Shown here: positions 46,142 to 56,300 of the stretch, piece by piece
How positions within the stretch are numbered: position 1 is the stretch's first letter
Layout of the letters: every line of letters starts with the position of its first letter
The notes under the pieces: generated by a model
Seen by the model: only the letters and a program-made list of their open reading frames with translations
Databases searched by the model: none
Told to the model about the DNA's origin: nothing
Position numbers and translations under genes: made by a program
NCBI RefSeq assembly: GCF_000472965.1
Contig: NZ_AXAU01000001.1
Coordinates: 1,094,243-1,158,242 of the forward strand
DNA: 64,000 nucleotides
Direction of reading: 5' to 3'
Source of the DNA: Bradyrhizobium murdochi
GTDB lineage: Bacteria; Pseudomonadota; Alphaproteobacteria; Rhizobiales; Xanthobacteraceae

Positions 46142-46468
46142 GAGTCCTCTCCTCCCTTGGACAACGTGACCTTGGCGATGGCTTTTCTTCGTTTCTTCTC
46201 AGTCGCCAAGCTTGAAACCACGTCTGCCACCAGTCTGCCACCATCGCCTCAAGTTGTCATCTTGCTTTCTGGCCGCAGCAAGCGCCGGCAGACTGCTGCA
46301 GCGTGGTTGTGCTTTTGCGCGGAGTCGCGCTGATGGATTTGCCGCTGGTTGTTGCACCGCACGATCGCGCTACAGCCCCCCGCGGCCCGAACCGCTGACG
46401 GCCATGTTGAGCTTGATCGCTCCGTTCGTCACGGTGACAAAGTCCATCACGGTCCCCCACGCCGCCCA
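46142..46468. other. intergenic region upstream of TRAP system 2
   Basis: 327 bases between the dctP start and the stop of the upstream flavoprotein gene, both on the minus strand. It should hold the promoter of TRAP system 2. No open frame here has a ribosome-binding site or recognisable product; a pair of TCTGCCACCA repeats at 46223-46242 is the only pattern seen. Confidence 0.4.
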
Positions 46469-47791
46469 TCATATTAGCGACATCACGCGCGCCGCGAGCG
46501 CTGGCTCACGCAGCGCAGCCTGCGGCTTGAGGAGCTGCGAGACTTCTACGGTCAGCCGGTGCACCTCGGGATCCTGCGCGGCAAGCTTGGTCAAAGCCAT
46601 ACCATATTGCAGGCGCTGCGCGAGATCGGCGGGCCGCGCGCCGCGCGTGGCGGGATAGACAAAATCGTTGACAGCAACGCCCCATGGCGTCGCGATGGTG
46701 TCCTGGATGGCAGCGAAGAATTCACGCGCCAGGCGCTCCTTGGGGACATCTTCCGTCAGCAGCCGGTCCAGGATCACGGCTTCCTGCGCTGCCACGCTCA
46801 TGCCCTGCCCGAACACTGGATTGAAGCGGCAGAGGGCATCGCCTGTCGCAAGCAGCCCCGCCGGAAAAGACTCTAGGCGCTCGAAATGTCGCCGCGTGCT
46901 GCAAGGCAACTGGTAGCGGACGATATCAGTCAGCGGGCGCGCGTCCCTGACCGCGTCATAGATCGTCGGGGTACGCAGGCTCCTGACGAAATCCATAAAT
47001 CCCGCGCGGTCGCCCGGAGGCGTATCGCCATGATTGCCTCCGATGGAAAGCAGCCATCGCTGCTTTTCGATCGGAAATAGGAACGCGCCGCGGCTGCTGC
47101 CGGGTGCAGACGGCAGCATGATATTGCCCAGCCAGTCGGCATTGTGATCGAGCCGCTCGACAATGGCGCTCGCATAGGCCTGATCAATGCCGATCTCGGT
47201 TTCTTCGGGCTTCTGCAAAGAAAGCTCTTCGAGCAGTTGCAGCGTCAGGCCGCCGCGGCCGGAAGCTTCAACGACCAACTCAGCTTCCAGCGTCACAGCA
47301 CGACCATCTTCGCTATCGTAACGGACCGCCTCAATCCGCGTTGCATCACGCGATGCGACAAGCTTGGTTACGCGGCAACGTGCGCAAATGCCTATGTTCG
47401 GGGTTTTCTGAACGCGTCGTCGAGTAACAGCTTCGAGCAATGGGCGCGACATGCTGAAAATATCGAAGCCGAGATCGCGAACGGGGAATGGGTCGAATCC
47501 GGGGCGCTCGAACCGGAGATCCTTCCCGGCACGGATCTTCACTGCGCCAGCTTCCGCCAGATCCTTCTCAAAGCCCGGAAACAGAGTCTGCAGGGCTCTC
47601 AGCCCGCCCGCGAGCAGCATGTGGGCATGCTGGGCCTGCGGCGTGCCGCTACGGGGCGCGGGCTCGGCAGGAAGCACGTCCCGCTCGATGACTGTGACTT
47701 TCCTGAAATGCCTGGAGATCGCCTGAGCGGCTGTAAGTCCGGCCATGCCGGCGCCAACAACCACGGCATGATTTCTTGTAAAATCTGACAC
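46469..47791 (-). CDS. FAD-dependent oxidoreductase/monooxygenase-like protein
   Basis: 440 residues. The N-terminal dinucleotide-binding motif is AVVVGAGMAGLTAAQAISRH, ending with the acidic VTVIERD strand; a second FAD segment is LLATGDALCRFNPVFGQGMS (the GD motif). The central part (VVEASGRGGLTLQLLEEL) is the strand-turn typical of geranylgeranyl-reductase- or PHBH-like flavoproteins. It has no signal peptide. A single-component oxidoreductase or hydroxylase of unknown substrate. Stop shared with a gene-poor region; monocistronic as far as can be seen. Confidence 0.8.
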   Translation of the reverse strand: MSDFTRNHAVVVGAGMAGLTAAQAISRHFRKVTVIERDVLPAEPAPRSGTPQAQHAHMLLAGGLRALQTLFPGFEKDLAEAGAVKIRAGKDLRFERPGFDPFPVRDLGFDIFSMSRPLLEAVTRRRVQKTPNIGICARCRVTKLVASRDATRIEAVRYDSEDGRAVTLEAELVVEASGRGGLTLQLLEELSLQKPEETEIGIDQAYASAIVERLDHNADWLGNIMLPSAPGSSRGAFLFPIEKQRWLLSIGGNHGDTPPGDRAGFMDFVRSLRTPTIYDAVRDARPLTDIVRYQLPCSTRRHFERLESFPAGLLATGDALCRFNPVFGQGMSVAAQEAVILDRLLTEDVPKERLAREFFAAIQDTIATPWGVAVNDFVYPATRGARPADLAQRLQYGMALTKLAAQDPEVHRLTVEVSQLLKPQAALREPALAARVMSLI

Positions 47792-48320
47792 ATGTTCCTC
47801 CTGGAAAGGAGTACGTCAATGTGATCGGAAAAAATTCAAAAGGTCACGTACGCTCGACGCAGTTGCTCGGACCGACCCAAGCTTATCTGATCTTTTTTGC
47901 GGCAATAGTGAAAGGCGTCACAAGTGGGGTGGGAGCCCGCCACCAAGAGGTCGACTCTTTGGGTCATCGCATCGCTTCGCTTGCCTGCGCACCAACTGGC
48001 CACTTTGGGGAACAGCAGCCGCCTGGGACAAGGATCGTGGCAACTACTTCCCAGTCGCCTTCCGCGCGGCGAATCTGATCTCGTCGGACGCGCCGGATCG
48101 ATCGTCGAAGCTTCGCCCTCGCGCGGCATGCTGCCGACCCTGTCCGCGCCTGCAACTTGAGGGACGTGGCTCGTTCGAACGAATATCAGAAAATGCCGAA
48201 AAGACTTTCAAGACAGTACTTTGGCATTACAACCCAGCGCTCCGATTAGCGGCTTGGTAACGGCCGGCTGGTAGTAACGAGAGGCCATCATCAAGGGGCC
48301 GCCAGCCGGAAGGTATCCCC
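47792..48320. other. gene-poor stretch before the chemoreceptor
   Basis: 529 bases holding the divergent promoters of the flavoprotein and the chemoreceptor. Overlapping open frames of 60-97 codons occur on both strands but none has a ribosome-binding site, plausible start or recognisable product. No repeat or hairpin stood out. Confidence 0.45.
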
Positions 48321-50429
48321 ATGCATTCGAAGCGCGAGGCCCTTTCGGGCACGCTCACCGTCAAGACCACCCTCGCCGTGATCGTCGGGGTGCTCGCGGT
48401 ACTGGTCCTGATCTCCTGCGCCATTACCGGCGCAGATGCCTGGCGCAGCTACACGGCCGCCGTCCGCGTTGCCGAGGTGAATGCAAACGCCGATCACCTG
48501 CTCAAGGGATTGGAGAACATTCAGCTTGAACGAGGTCAGACCAATACGGCCCTGCAGGCGCCCGCCCCGGCAAATGCTCAGACCGGCGAAGTGATCCAGA
48601 AGCGCCGTTCGCAGGGCGATGCCGTGCTGGCCCCGGCGCTCCGGCAGATTGCCGCCACCGCGACGCCGGAAGGCAAGAAGCTGATTGCCGACGTCGAGCA
48701 AGCCTATGAACGTGTCAAGCAGCTCCGTCGCAGCGCCGATTCCGCGCTTCAAATTCCGAAGGAGCAGCGCGATGCCGAACTGCTCAAATCCTGGTACCCG
48801 GCCGTCTCGGACCTCCTGACCCGGATTCAATCGCTCTGGACCATTGCCTCGCGCGAGATCAGCAGGGAAGACGCCATCGTCGGCGAGCTTACGATGGTCA
48901 AGCAGAGCGCTTTCCAGATGCGCGAATATGCCGGCCGCGAACGCGCCGTTCACGCCGGCAATATCTCGGCCGGCCGTGCGCTATCGACCGAGCAGCAGCG
49001 TGACATTGCCAATTGGCGCGGGCAGGTGCAGTCGAACTGGCAGACGATACGCGATCTAACCGCCGGTGCGGCGTCGCCGCTTGTCTCTGCCGTTGCCGCC
49101 GCCGAGCAAAACTTCCTCGGTAGTTTCAAGGCTCAAACCGATACGATCTACAAGGCAGGCATCGCGGGCGCCGGCTATCCGATGACGGTCCAGCAATGGT
49201 ACGACGCGTCGAACCCTGCGCTGGAATCCATCGTCCGGATCAAGGATGCCGCGGTCGAAGTCACCAATGTCCACGCGGCAGCCAAGGCTGCGGCGGCAAG
49301 AACCCAACTCATTCTCGTGGCCCTCGTCACGCTGCTCGGTATCGTTGTCGGCATGGGGTCGATCTGGGTGCTGTCCCGACGCGTGATCCGCCCATTGACC
49401 GCCATGACGGCCGCCATGCAGCGCCTTGCCGGCGGCGATCTGTCGATCGACATCCCTGCTCTGGCGCGGGCTGATGAGGTTGGCGAAATGGCGCGATCGG
49501 TCGCGGTCTTCCGCGACAATGCCGTCAGGGCGAACGCACTGGCTGCCGAACAGCGAGCGGAGCAACAGAAGAAAGAGCAACGTCAACAGGTGATGGAGAC
49601 GCTGACTTCAGGCTTCGACCAGAGCGCCAGCCGCGTGCTCGATGCCGTCGCGGCATCGATCGTCGAAATGCGCGCCACCGCCGAAAGAATGGCGGCGGTC
49701 GCAACCGAGAATACCAACAAGGCCTCGGCCGTGGCATCGGGCGCGCGGGAAACCTCGAGCAACGTGCAGACGGTAGCCACCGCCACGGAGGAACTGTCCG
49801 CTTCCGTCACGGAGATCAGCCGGCAGGTCAGCCAGTCTGCGGCCATCGCGGCAAAGGCCGTGCAGGAAGCACAGGGCACCAACGCCGAAATTCAGGGCCT
49901 TGCGGCGATGGCGCAGCGGATCGGCGACATCGTCAAGCTGATCAACAACATCGCCTCGCAGACCAACCTGCTGGCGCTCAATGCCACCATCGAAGCGGCG
50001 CGTGCCGGCGACAGCGGCAGGGGCTTTGCCGTCGTCGCGGCCGAGGTCAAGAGCCTGGCCGAGCAGACGTCAAAAGCCACCGAGGAGATCGCCTCCCAGA
50101 TATCAGCGATCCAGGACGCCACGCAGAAATCCGTCGTCTCGATCGAGGCGATCGGCAAGACCATCGGCGAAATCAGCGAGATTGCAACAACCATCGCCTC
50201 TGCGATCGAGCAACAGGGCGCGGCGACCCAGGAGATCGCGCGCAATGTGCAACAGGCTGCGGCCGGCACCCAGGAAGTGTCCGCCAATGTCGGCGGCGTG
50301 ACCGAGGGCGCGGCAGCCACCGGCGCAGCGGCAAGCCAGGTCGAAACCGCCGCCGGCAATCTGTCGCGGCAGTCGCAGCAATTGCGCGAGCAGGTCGACG
50401 CGTTTCTTGGTCAGGTGCGCGCGGCATAG
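48321..50429 (+). CDS. methyl-accepting chemotaxis protein
   Basis: 702 residues. Membrane helix 1 at ~15-38 ([20 protein letters not shown]), a ~290-residue periplasmic helical sensor, helix 2 near 328-352 ([20 protein letters not shown]), then HAMP ([20 protein letters not shown]), and a cytoplasmic signalling domain whose tip is [20 protein letters not shown] with [17 protein letters not shown]. The tip is the site of CheA/CheW contact. No C-terminal CheR-docking pentapeptide is seen. Ligand not predictable. Transcribed away from the flavoprotein; no other chemotaxis genes nearby, as is common for scattered receptors. Confidence 0.93.
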   Translation: MHSKREALSGTLTVKTTLAVIVGVLAVLVLISCAITGADAWRSYTAAVRVAEVNANADHLLKGLENIQLERGQTNTALQAPAPANAQTGEVIQKRRSQGDAVLAPALRQIAATATPEGKKLIADVEQAYERVKQLRRSADSALQIPKEQRDAELLKSWYPAVSDLLTRIQSLWTIASREISREDAIVGELTMVKQSAFQMREYAGRERAVHAGNISAGRALSTEQQRDIANWRGQVQSNWQTIRDLTAGAASPLVSAVAAAEQNFLGSFKAQTDTIYKAGIAGAGYPMTVQQWYDASNPALESIVRIKDAAVEVTNVHAAAKAAAARTQLILVALVTLLGIVVGMGSIWVLSRRVIRPLTAMTAAMQRLAGGDLSIDIPALARADEVGEMARSVAVFRDNAVRANALAAEQRAEQQKKEQRQQVMETLTSGFDQSASRVLDAVAASIVEMRATAERMAAVATENTNKASAVASGARETSSNVQTVATATEELSASVTEISRQVSQSAAIAAKAVQEAQGTNAEIQGLAAMAQRIGDIVKLINNIASQTNLLALNATIEAARAGDSGRGFAVVAAEVKSLAEQTSKATEEIASQISAIQDATQKSVVSIEAIGKTIGEISEIATTIASAIEQQGAATQEIARNVQQAAAGTQEVSANVGGVTEGAAATGAAASQVETAAGNLSRQSQQLREQVDAFLGQVRAA

Positions 50430-50434
50430 CCTGG

Positions 50435-50586
50435 CTAGTCTTATTGCGTCATGTGTCCCTCATGGTGAGGAGCGCAAAGCGCGTCTCGAACCATGAGGCC
50501 CCGTCTGTGGCCTACATCCTTCGAGACGCCCGCTCTGCGGCTCCTCAGGATGAGGGGATTAAGCAGCTATGACGCAGTAGGACTAG
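50435..50586. repeat. MITE-like element with 18-base terminal inverted repeats
   Basis: CTAGTCTTATTGCGTCAT at the left and ATGACGCAGTAGGACTAG at the right are inverted repeats with two mismatches, enclosing 116 bases. The interior holds CCTCATGGT...ACCATGAGG and the GAGACGC...CTCCTCAGGATGAGG motifs familiar from Bradyrhizobium dispersed repeats. No coding content. Ends in CTAG on both sides. The right CTAG contains the stop codon of the methyltransferase on the minus strand. Confidence 0.75.
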
Positions 50587-51194
50587 TTCGGCCGGGCGCT
50601 GCCTTCGTACATGAAGGTCATCGCCTTGGGTCCTGGCATATAGCCGGTCTCCACCCGATCAATCCTGAAGCCTGCAGCTTCGATCATCGTGCTGATCGGT
50701 CGATTGAGGTGACAGCCGCCGCTGATGCATTTCCAGGCCGGCGTCAGCCAGTCCTGCCATCGCCTCACGTTCCTGTCCGGCGCCATGCCGTGCTCCACGA
50801 ACAAGAGCCTGCCGCCCGGCTGAAGCACCCGGCGCATTTCGGTGAGCGCCTTGGCGGCATCCGGAATGCTGCACAAGGTCCAGGTCGTCACCACCGTGTC
50901 GACGCTGCGGTCATCGAGCGGAATGGCCTCCGCCGAAGCTTCGATGAAGTTGACCGGCGTACCCGGATGCAGAACATCGCGGGCCATTGCGATGAGCTTC
51001 GGGGCCGGCTCCAGCGCCAAGAGCTCCCTCACCGGCGGCCGATAGAACGGCAAATTCCGGCCCGAACCGATCCCGATCTCGAGCACACGACCCTCGGCCG
51101 CGCCGATCACCCGCTCGCGATATGGCCGAAGTTGCTTGTTTCGCATCGCAAGATCGCAGAGCCTCGGTAGGATGACGTCGTTGTAGAAGCCCAT
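50583..51194 (-). CDS. class I SAM-dependent methyltransferase
   Basis: 203 residues. SAM motif I is RVLEIGIGSGRNLPFY near residue 40, motif II region LLALEPAPKLIAMAR, and a post-I acidic segment DRSVDTVVTTWTLCSIPD; C-terminal WKCISGGCHLNRPISTMIEA contains two close cysteines. UbiE/phospholipid N-methyltransferase-like. Its last codon lies at the right end of a MITE-like repeat. A role in lipid or small-molecule methylation, or in metal/arsenic handling because of the cysteines and the neighbouring copper cluster, is speculation. Confidence 0.8.
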   Translation of the reverse strand: MGFYNDVILPRLCDLAMRNKQLRPYRERVIGAAEGRVLEIGIGSGRNLPFYRPPVRELLALEPAPKLIAMARDVLHPGTPVNFIEASAEAIPLDDRSVDTVVTTWTLCSIPDAAKALTEMRRVLQPGGRLLFVEHGMAPDRNVRRWQDWLTPAWKCISGGCHLNRPISTMIEAAGFRIDRVETGYMPGPKAMTFMYEGSARPN

Positions 51195-51383
51195 AACTCG
51201 TCTCCATCAGTTCTGCTCGCGAGTCCCATAAGGCCGGCGCGTAACCCCGATGATAGATTTCACGGAGCATGTCAGGGTCGTGATTGGCCAATGAATATGC
51301 AACGCTCGCACTGCTCCAGGGTCGACTGTCGCTTCCCTGGTGACGCAATTGTGTAACACGAACTTGCGTCCTACTTTCCGTGG

Positions 51384-52013
51384 ATGGCCGATGCTTGTTG
51401 TGTACCTCCGCCCCTGAACTTGGACCGGAACCGCGGCAATCCGGCTTATCGCCGGGTTCTTTGGGTGGTCCTTGGCATTAATGCCGCCATGTTCCTCGCC
51501 GAGGTCGGCGCAGGCTTGGCGGCGGGGTCGGCTTCGCTCCAGGCCGACGCGCTCGATTTTCTCGGCGACGCGGGAAACTATGCGATCAGCCTCTTTGTGG
51601 TTGGGATGACGCTGCGCTATCGCGCATCAGCAGCGCTCGCCAAGGGCGCCACCATGGTAGCTTTCGGCTTGTGGGTGATTGCCATGGCCATCTGGCACGC
51701 CGCGCAAGGGACGCTGCCGAGTGCATTCACCATGGGTGCGATCGGCGTCATGGCCCTTGCCGCCAATGTTGCGTCATTCGGACTCTTATGGGCCTATCGC
51801 AACGGCGACGCCAACATGCGCTCGGCCTGGATTTGTACGCGTAACGACGTTCTGGGCAATCTCGCGGTACTGCTGGCCGCGCTCGGCGTGTTTGGCACCG
51901 GTACCGGTTGGCCGGATGTGATTGTCGCTTCCTGCATGGCCGGACTTGCGCTTCAAGGCGCATTCGTGGTGGTGCGCCAATCCGCTGGTGAATTGAAGGC
52001 TCAGCCAGCGTAG
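51384..52013 (+). CDS. small CDF-like cation transporter
   Basis: 209 residues, about six membrane helices and no C-terminal cytoplasmic domain, unlike full CDF exporters (~300). The metal-site helices are recognisable as ASLQADALDFLGDAGNYAIS (helix 2) and WICTRNDVLGNLAVLLA (helix 5), the equivalents of the usual HxxxD pairs with Asp and Asn/Asp in place of His. N-terminus MADACCVPPP has a CC pair that could bind metal. It lies next to the copper cluster and could export a divalent or monovalent metal ion; the specificity is not predictable. Confidence 0.78.
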   Translation: MADACCVPPPLNLDRNRGNPAYRRVLWVVLGINAAMFLAEVGAGLAAGSASLQADALDFLGDAGNYAISLFVVGMTLRYRASAALAKGATMVAFGLWVIAMAIWHAAQGTLPSAFTMGAIGVMALAANVASFGLLWAYRNGDANMRSAWICTRNDVLGNLAVLLAALGVFGTGTGWPDVIVASCMAGLALQGAFVVVRQSAGELKAQPA

Positions 52014-52253
52014 AAATGCGGCGTGCAAAGTGTCTGTCGACGGGCGGCAGCTTCGGAAAGCTCGGCTGCCGGTTACAGGTTCACAGCGACGTGAGAGTGC
52101 GTCGCGATAAAGCCCCAGCGCCCGTCCAACACCACGGAGGTACCGAAGAGGAACCTTTTTCCCGGGTGCTCGTTAGACGCGGTTATTTAGCGGAAAGGGC
52201 TGGGTCACTCAGCTTGCTCGTACTGCGACATTCATCGCATTTGGAGTCCGGTC

Positions 52254-52370
52254 ATGATGGATCTGATGTCCGGCGGAATGATGATAGGCATGGGCCTGAT
52301 CTGGCTTCTCGTCGTTGTTTTTCTGATTCTTGGGATCGCTGCGGCGGTTAAATATCTTCGCTCCCATTGA
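52254..52370 (+). CDS. small membrane protein, 38 aa, Met-rich N-terminus
   Basis: ATG-started frame with GGAG seven bases upstream. Product: Met-rich start MMDLMSGGMMIGMG (six Met in fourteen), one membrane helix LIWLLVVVFLILGIAAAV and a basic tail KYLRSH. Methionine-rich short segments often bind Cu(I)/Ag(I), and the gene sits between a CDF-like transporter and a cus-type operon, so a copper-linked role is plausible but unproven. I recall similar short proteins near metal genes in other rhizobia. No overlap with another gene. Confidence 0.55.
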   Translation: MMDLMSGGMMIGMGLIWLLVVVFLILGIAAAVKYLRSH

Positions 52371-52540
52371 GGCTGAAGTGCTGTGAGTTACCCAGCGCAA
52401 CAGTCGCGGCCCAAACACCGCGCCTGCCAACGTGCGTAACGCAATCGTGCCACCCGTTCGGTTACAGCCACGAACGCTTTTGTTCGAAATCGTGACTAAG
52501 GAAAGCCGCGGCCGAACGGTACAGCTGTCTGTCCGGAAGT

Positions 52541-53296
52541 CTAGCAGCGGCGTTCAACGAACTTCATGATTTCCTCCGGCGCCGAAAAGATCACGGCTGC
52601 CCGATCACCCATCATTCCTGCGCCCAAGAGAGCCGGCGCATCCTTCTCCGGCCCATCCTTGCTGGTATCGGTCCTAAAGCGGAGGTTACGCTCCCAGAAG
52701 GCGCGTGTTTTGCCGTCGGCTGTGGTGACACGATAGGTGTCGCGGCAATAACTGATGGTTTTAACCTGAATGTCCGGCTCAGGCTTCTTGAGATTTGGAT
52801 CGGCGCCGCCGCCCATCATGCCACCCATCATCCCTCCCATGCCGCCCCTCTGGCCCTGTTGCGCACTTTGGCTCGCCGCTGCGCCGGGTTTAGTGGCTTC
52901 TTTCAGGAACGCCAGCAGGTCTGCTCGGGCCGGAGCCTCCTTGATCCCTTCAAAGGTCATCTCGTTGCCCGGAACAAGATGCGTCGGATCGGTCAGCCAT
53001 TGATCGAGCGTTCGGTCATCCCATGTCAGTCCGGACGATTTCAATGCATCGGAAAAGCGCTCGAAGCTTGGCAGCGTACCGGCCTTGCGTCCCCATAGTT
53101 CAGCAAGGCTCGGTCCCGTCATGTTGCGATCGCGCTCCAGCGAATGGCATGCTGCGCAGGCCCTGAAATTACGTTCGCCGCGGGCTGCATTGCCTTGTTG
53201 CGCATGGAGAGAAGAGAAGCTGAGAACAGCCATAAGGACCGAAGCGGCCACCAACCTGAAGCTCGGCGTCGTGCGGGGAATCGCTGCGTAAATCAT
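52541..53296 (-). CDS. exported cytochrome c with Met/Gly-rich segment
   Basis: 251 residues. Signal peptide (RLVAASVLMAVLSFSSLHAQ), then a class I cytochrome c: haem site CAACH (Cys47, Cys50, His51) and the axial Met113 in GNEMTFEGI. After residue ~140 comes a Gly/Met stretch GGMGGMMGGMMGGG and a ~90-residue C-terminal domain with two further cysteines (ISYCRDTY and VERRC at the very end). The Met stretch may bind Cu(I). Last gene of the copper operon, 8 bases after cusA, suggesting oxidation or transfer of copper at the periplasm. Domain fusion is unusual. Confidence 0.85.
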   Translation of the reverse strand: MIYAAIPRTTPSFRLVAASVLMAVLSFSSLHAQQGNAARGERNFRACAACHSLERDRNMTGPSLAELWGRKAGTLPSFERFSDALKSSGLTWDDRTLDQWLTDPTHLVPGNEMTFEGIKEAPARADLLAFLKEATKPGAAASQSAQQGQRGGMGGMMGGMMGGGADPNLKKPEPDIQVKTISYCRDTYRVTTADGKTRAFWERNLRFRTDTSKDGPEKDAPALLGAGMMGDRAAVIFSAPEEIMKFVERRC

Positions 53297-53304
53297 GGTT
53301 CACC

Positions 53305-56300
53305 TCATTCGGCTGGCTCCACAACGCGTGGGACTTTTTTCGATGGCTTAGCAATCTCCGCAACTGATTTGCCGCTTTCGGGATCGCCGGGCAATCCAAA
53401 GCCCTTGACGATGCCGAATACCGCCGGAATCACGATCAGCGTCAGCAATGTCGACGAGATCATGCCGCCGATCATCGGTACCGCGATGCGCTGCATGATC
53501 TCCGACCCGGTGCCGGTGCTCCACATGATCGGGAGCAGGCCTGCCATGATGGCCACCACCGTCATAATCTTTGGCCGCACGCGTTCGACCGCGCCCTCCA
53601 TGATGGCGGCATACAGATCGTTGCGCGTCAGCGCCTGGCCCTGAACCTGACGTAGCTTCGTGATCTCGGCCAGCGCCTGATTGAGATAGATCAGCATGAC
53701 GACGCCGGTCTCGGCGGCGACGCCGGCGAGTGCGATGAAGCCGACCGCAACCGCGACCGAGAGGTTGAAGCCGAGCCACCACATCAGCCACAGCCCGCCA
53801 ACCAACGCGAACGGCAGCGACAGCATGACGATCATAGTCTCGGTTACCGAGCGGAAATTGAGATAGAGCAGGAGGAAAATGATGAGCAGCGTCACCGGTA
53901 CGACGATCTTGAGCCGCGCGATCGCACGCTCCAGATATTCATATTGGCCGCTCCAGACGACGTAATAGCCGGGTGGAAACTCAATGCTCGCCTGCACCGC
54001 GCGTTGCGCCTCGGCGACGTATCCGCCAAGGTCGCGGTCGCGGATGTCGACATAGATGTAGGTCGCCAGTTGTCCGTTCTCGGTCCGGATCGAGCTTGGC
54101 CCGCGCGCTGGCGTAACGCTGGCGACCTCGCCGAGTGGGACCGCCCCGCCGGCCGGCATCGGCACCAGGATGTCGCTTGCGATCGCCTTTGGATTGTCGC
54201 GGAGATCGCGTGGGTAGCGCATGTTTACAGAGAAGCGCTGGCGGCCCTCCACGGTCGTGGTCACAGTCTGGCCGCCGAGTGCGGTCGCGATGGTGTCCTG
54301 CACGTCCTGCACCATGATGCCGTAGCGCGCCAGCGCCTCGCGGTTCGGCGTGATCTCGAGGTAGTAACCTCCGAGACCGCGTTCGGCATAGGCCGAGGAC
54401 GTGCCCGGGACGGCTTTGAGCACCTGTTCGATCTGTTTGGCGAGCGTTTCAATTCCGGCGAGATCTGTGCCCATGACCTTCACGCCAATCGGCGTGCGGA
54501 TGCCGGTCGAGAGCATGTCGATGCGCGCCTTGATCGGCATGGTCCAGGCGTTGGAAACGCCGGGAAACTGCAGCGCCTTGTCCATTTCGGCGATGAGGCC
54601 GTCGATCGTCATGCCGTTGCGCCACTGCTCCTTCGGCTTGAGATTGACCACCGTCTCGAACATTTCGGACGGCGCCGGATCGGTCGCGGTCGCCGCCCGT
54701 CCAGCCTTGCCGTAGACCGAGGCGACCTCGGGAAACGATCGGATAATCCGGTCTTGCGTCTGCATCAGTTCGGACGCCTTCGTCACCGAGATCCCCGGCA
54801 GGGTCGTCGGCATGTAGAGCAGCGTACCCTCGTTGAGGTTTGGCATGAACTCGGTGCCGAGCTGGCGCGCCGGCCAGATAGAGGCAGCGAGCACGCCAAG
54901 CGCAAGCAGGACTACCAGCGCCTTCGCGCGCAGCACGGTCTTGATCACGGGTCTATAGATCCAGATCAGGAAGCGGTTGATCGGGTTCTTGTGCTCGGCG
55001 ACGATCTTGCCGCGAACAAAAATTACCATCAGTGCCGGCACCAGCGTGACCGATAGCAATGCCGCCGCCGCCATCGCAAAGGTCTTGGTGAAGGCGAGCG
55101 GACTGAACAGCCGGCCTTCCTGCGATTCCAGCGTAAAGATCGGCATGAAGGACACGGTGATGATCAAGAGGCTGAAGAACAGCGCAGGGCCGACCTCGGC
55201 GGCCGCCTCGATCAGGATTGCGACGCGCGACTTGTCCGGCTCGGCGCGCTCGAGATGTTTGTGCGCGTTCTCGATCATGACGATCGCTGCGTCGATCATG
55301 GCGCCGATTGCGATCGCGATGCCGCCGAGGCTCATGATGTTGGAGCCTAGGCCCAGGAGCTTCATGGCGCCGAACGCCATCAGTACGCCGACCGGCAGCA
55401 TCAGGATCGCGACAAGCGCGCTACGGACATGCAGCAGGAAGACGATGCACACCAGCGCCACTACGATGCTTTCCTCGACCAGGGTATGTTTGAGCGTATC
55501 GATCGCGGCATAGATCAGGTTCGAGCGGTCGTAGACCGGGACGATCTCGACCGATTTCGGCAGGCTGGTCCCGATCTCCTTGAACCGCTTCTTGACGTTC
55601 TCGATGACATCGAGCGCATTCACGCCGAAGCGCTGCAGCACGATGCCGCTCGCCACTTCGCCCTCGCCATTGAGCTCGGCGATGCCGCGCCTCTCGTCGG
55701 GGCCAAGCTCGACGCGCGCAACATCGCGCAACAACACCGGCGTCCCGTTGTCGGTCTTCAGCACGATGTTGCCGAGATCATTGATGCTCTTCAGGTACCC
55801 CTTCCCGCGGATCACGTATTCGAATTCGGAGAGCTCGACGGTGCGGCCGCCCACATCGGCATTGGAGGCGCGGATCGCCTCGCGCATCTTCTGCATGGTG
55901 ATGCCGCGATCGCGCATGCGCTGCGGGTCGAGTATCACGTTGTACTGCTTGACGAAGCCGCCGACGCTCGCGACCTCGGCCACGCCCTCGGCCTTGGCTA
56001 GCGCGAATTTCAGGTTCCAGTCCTGGATCGCGCGGGTGTCCGCGAGATTCAGTTCCTTGGACATCACCGCATATTGGTATACCCATCCCACCCCGGTCGC
56101 GTCGGGACCGATGGTCGGCGCGACCCCGGACGGCAATCGCGAAGCGGCGCTATTGAGAAACTCCAGCACTCGCGAGCGCGCCCAGTAGATGTCGGTGCCA
56201 TCCTCGAAGATGACGTAGACGAAGGAGACGCCGAAGAACGAGAATCCGCGCACCACCTTCGATTTCGGTACCGTCAACATCGCGGTGGTGAGCGGATAGG

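Noticed and set aside
47821..48129. Short frames on both strands of the region before the chemoreceptor
   Set aside because: They overlap each other, lack ribosome-binding sites and have no plausible products.
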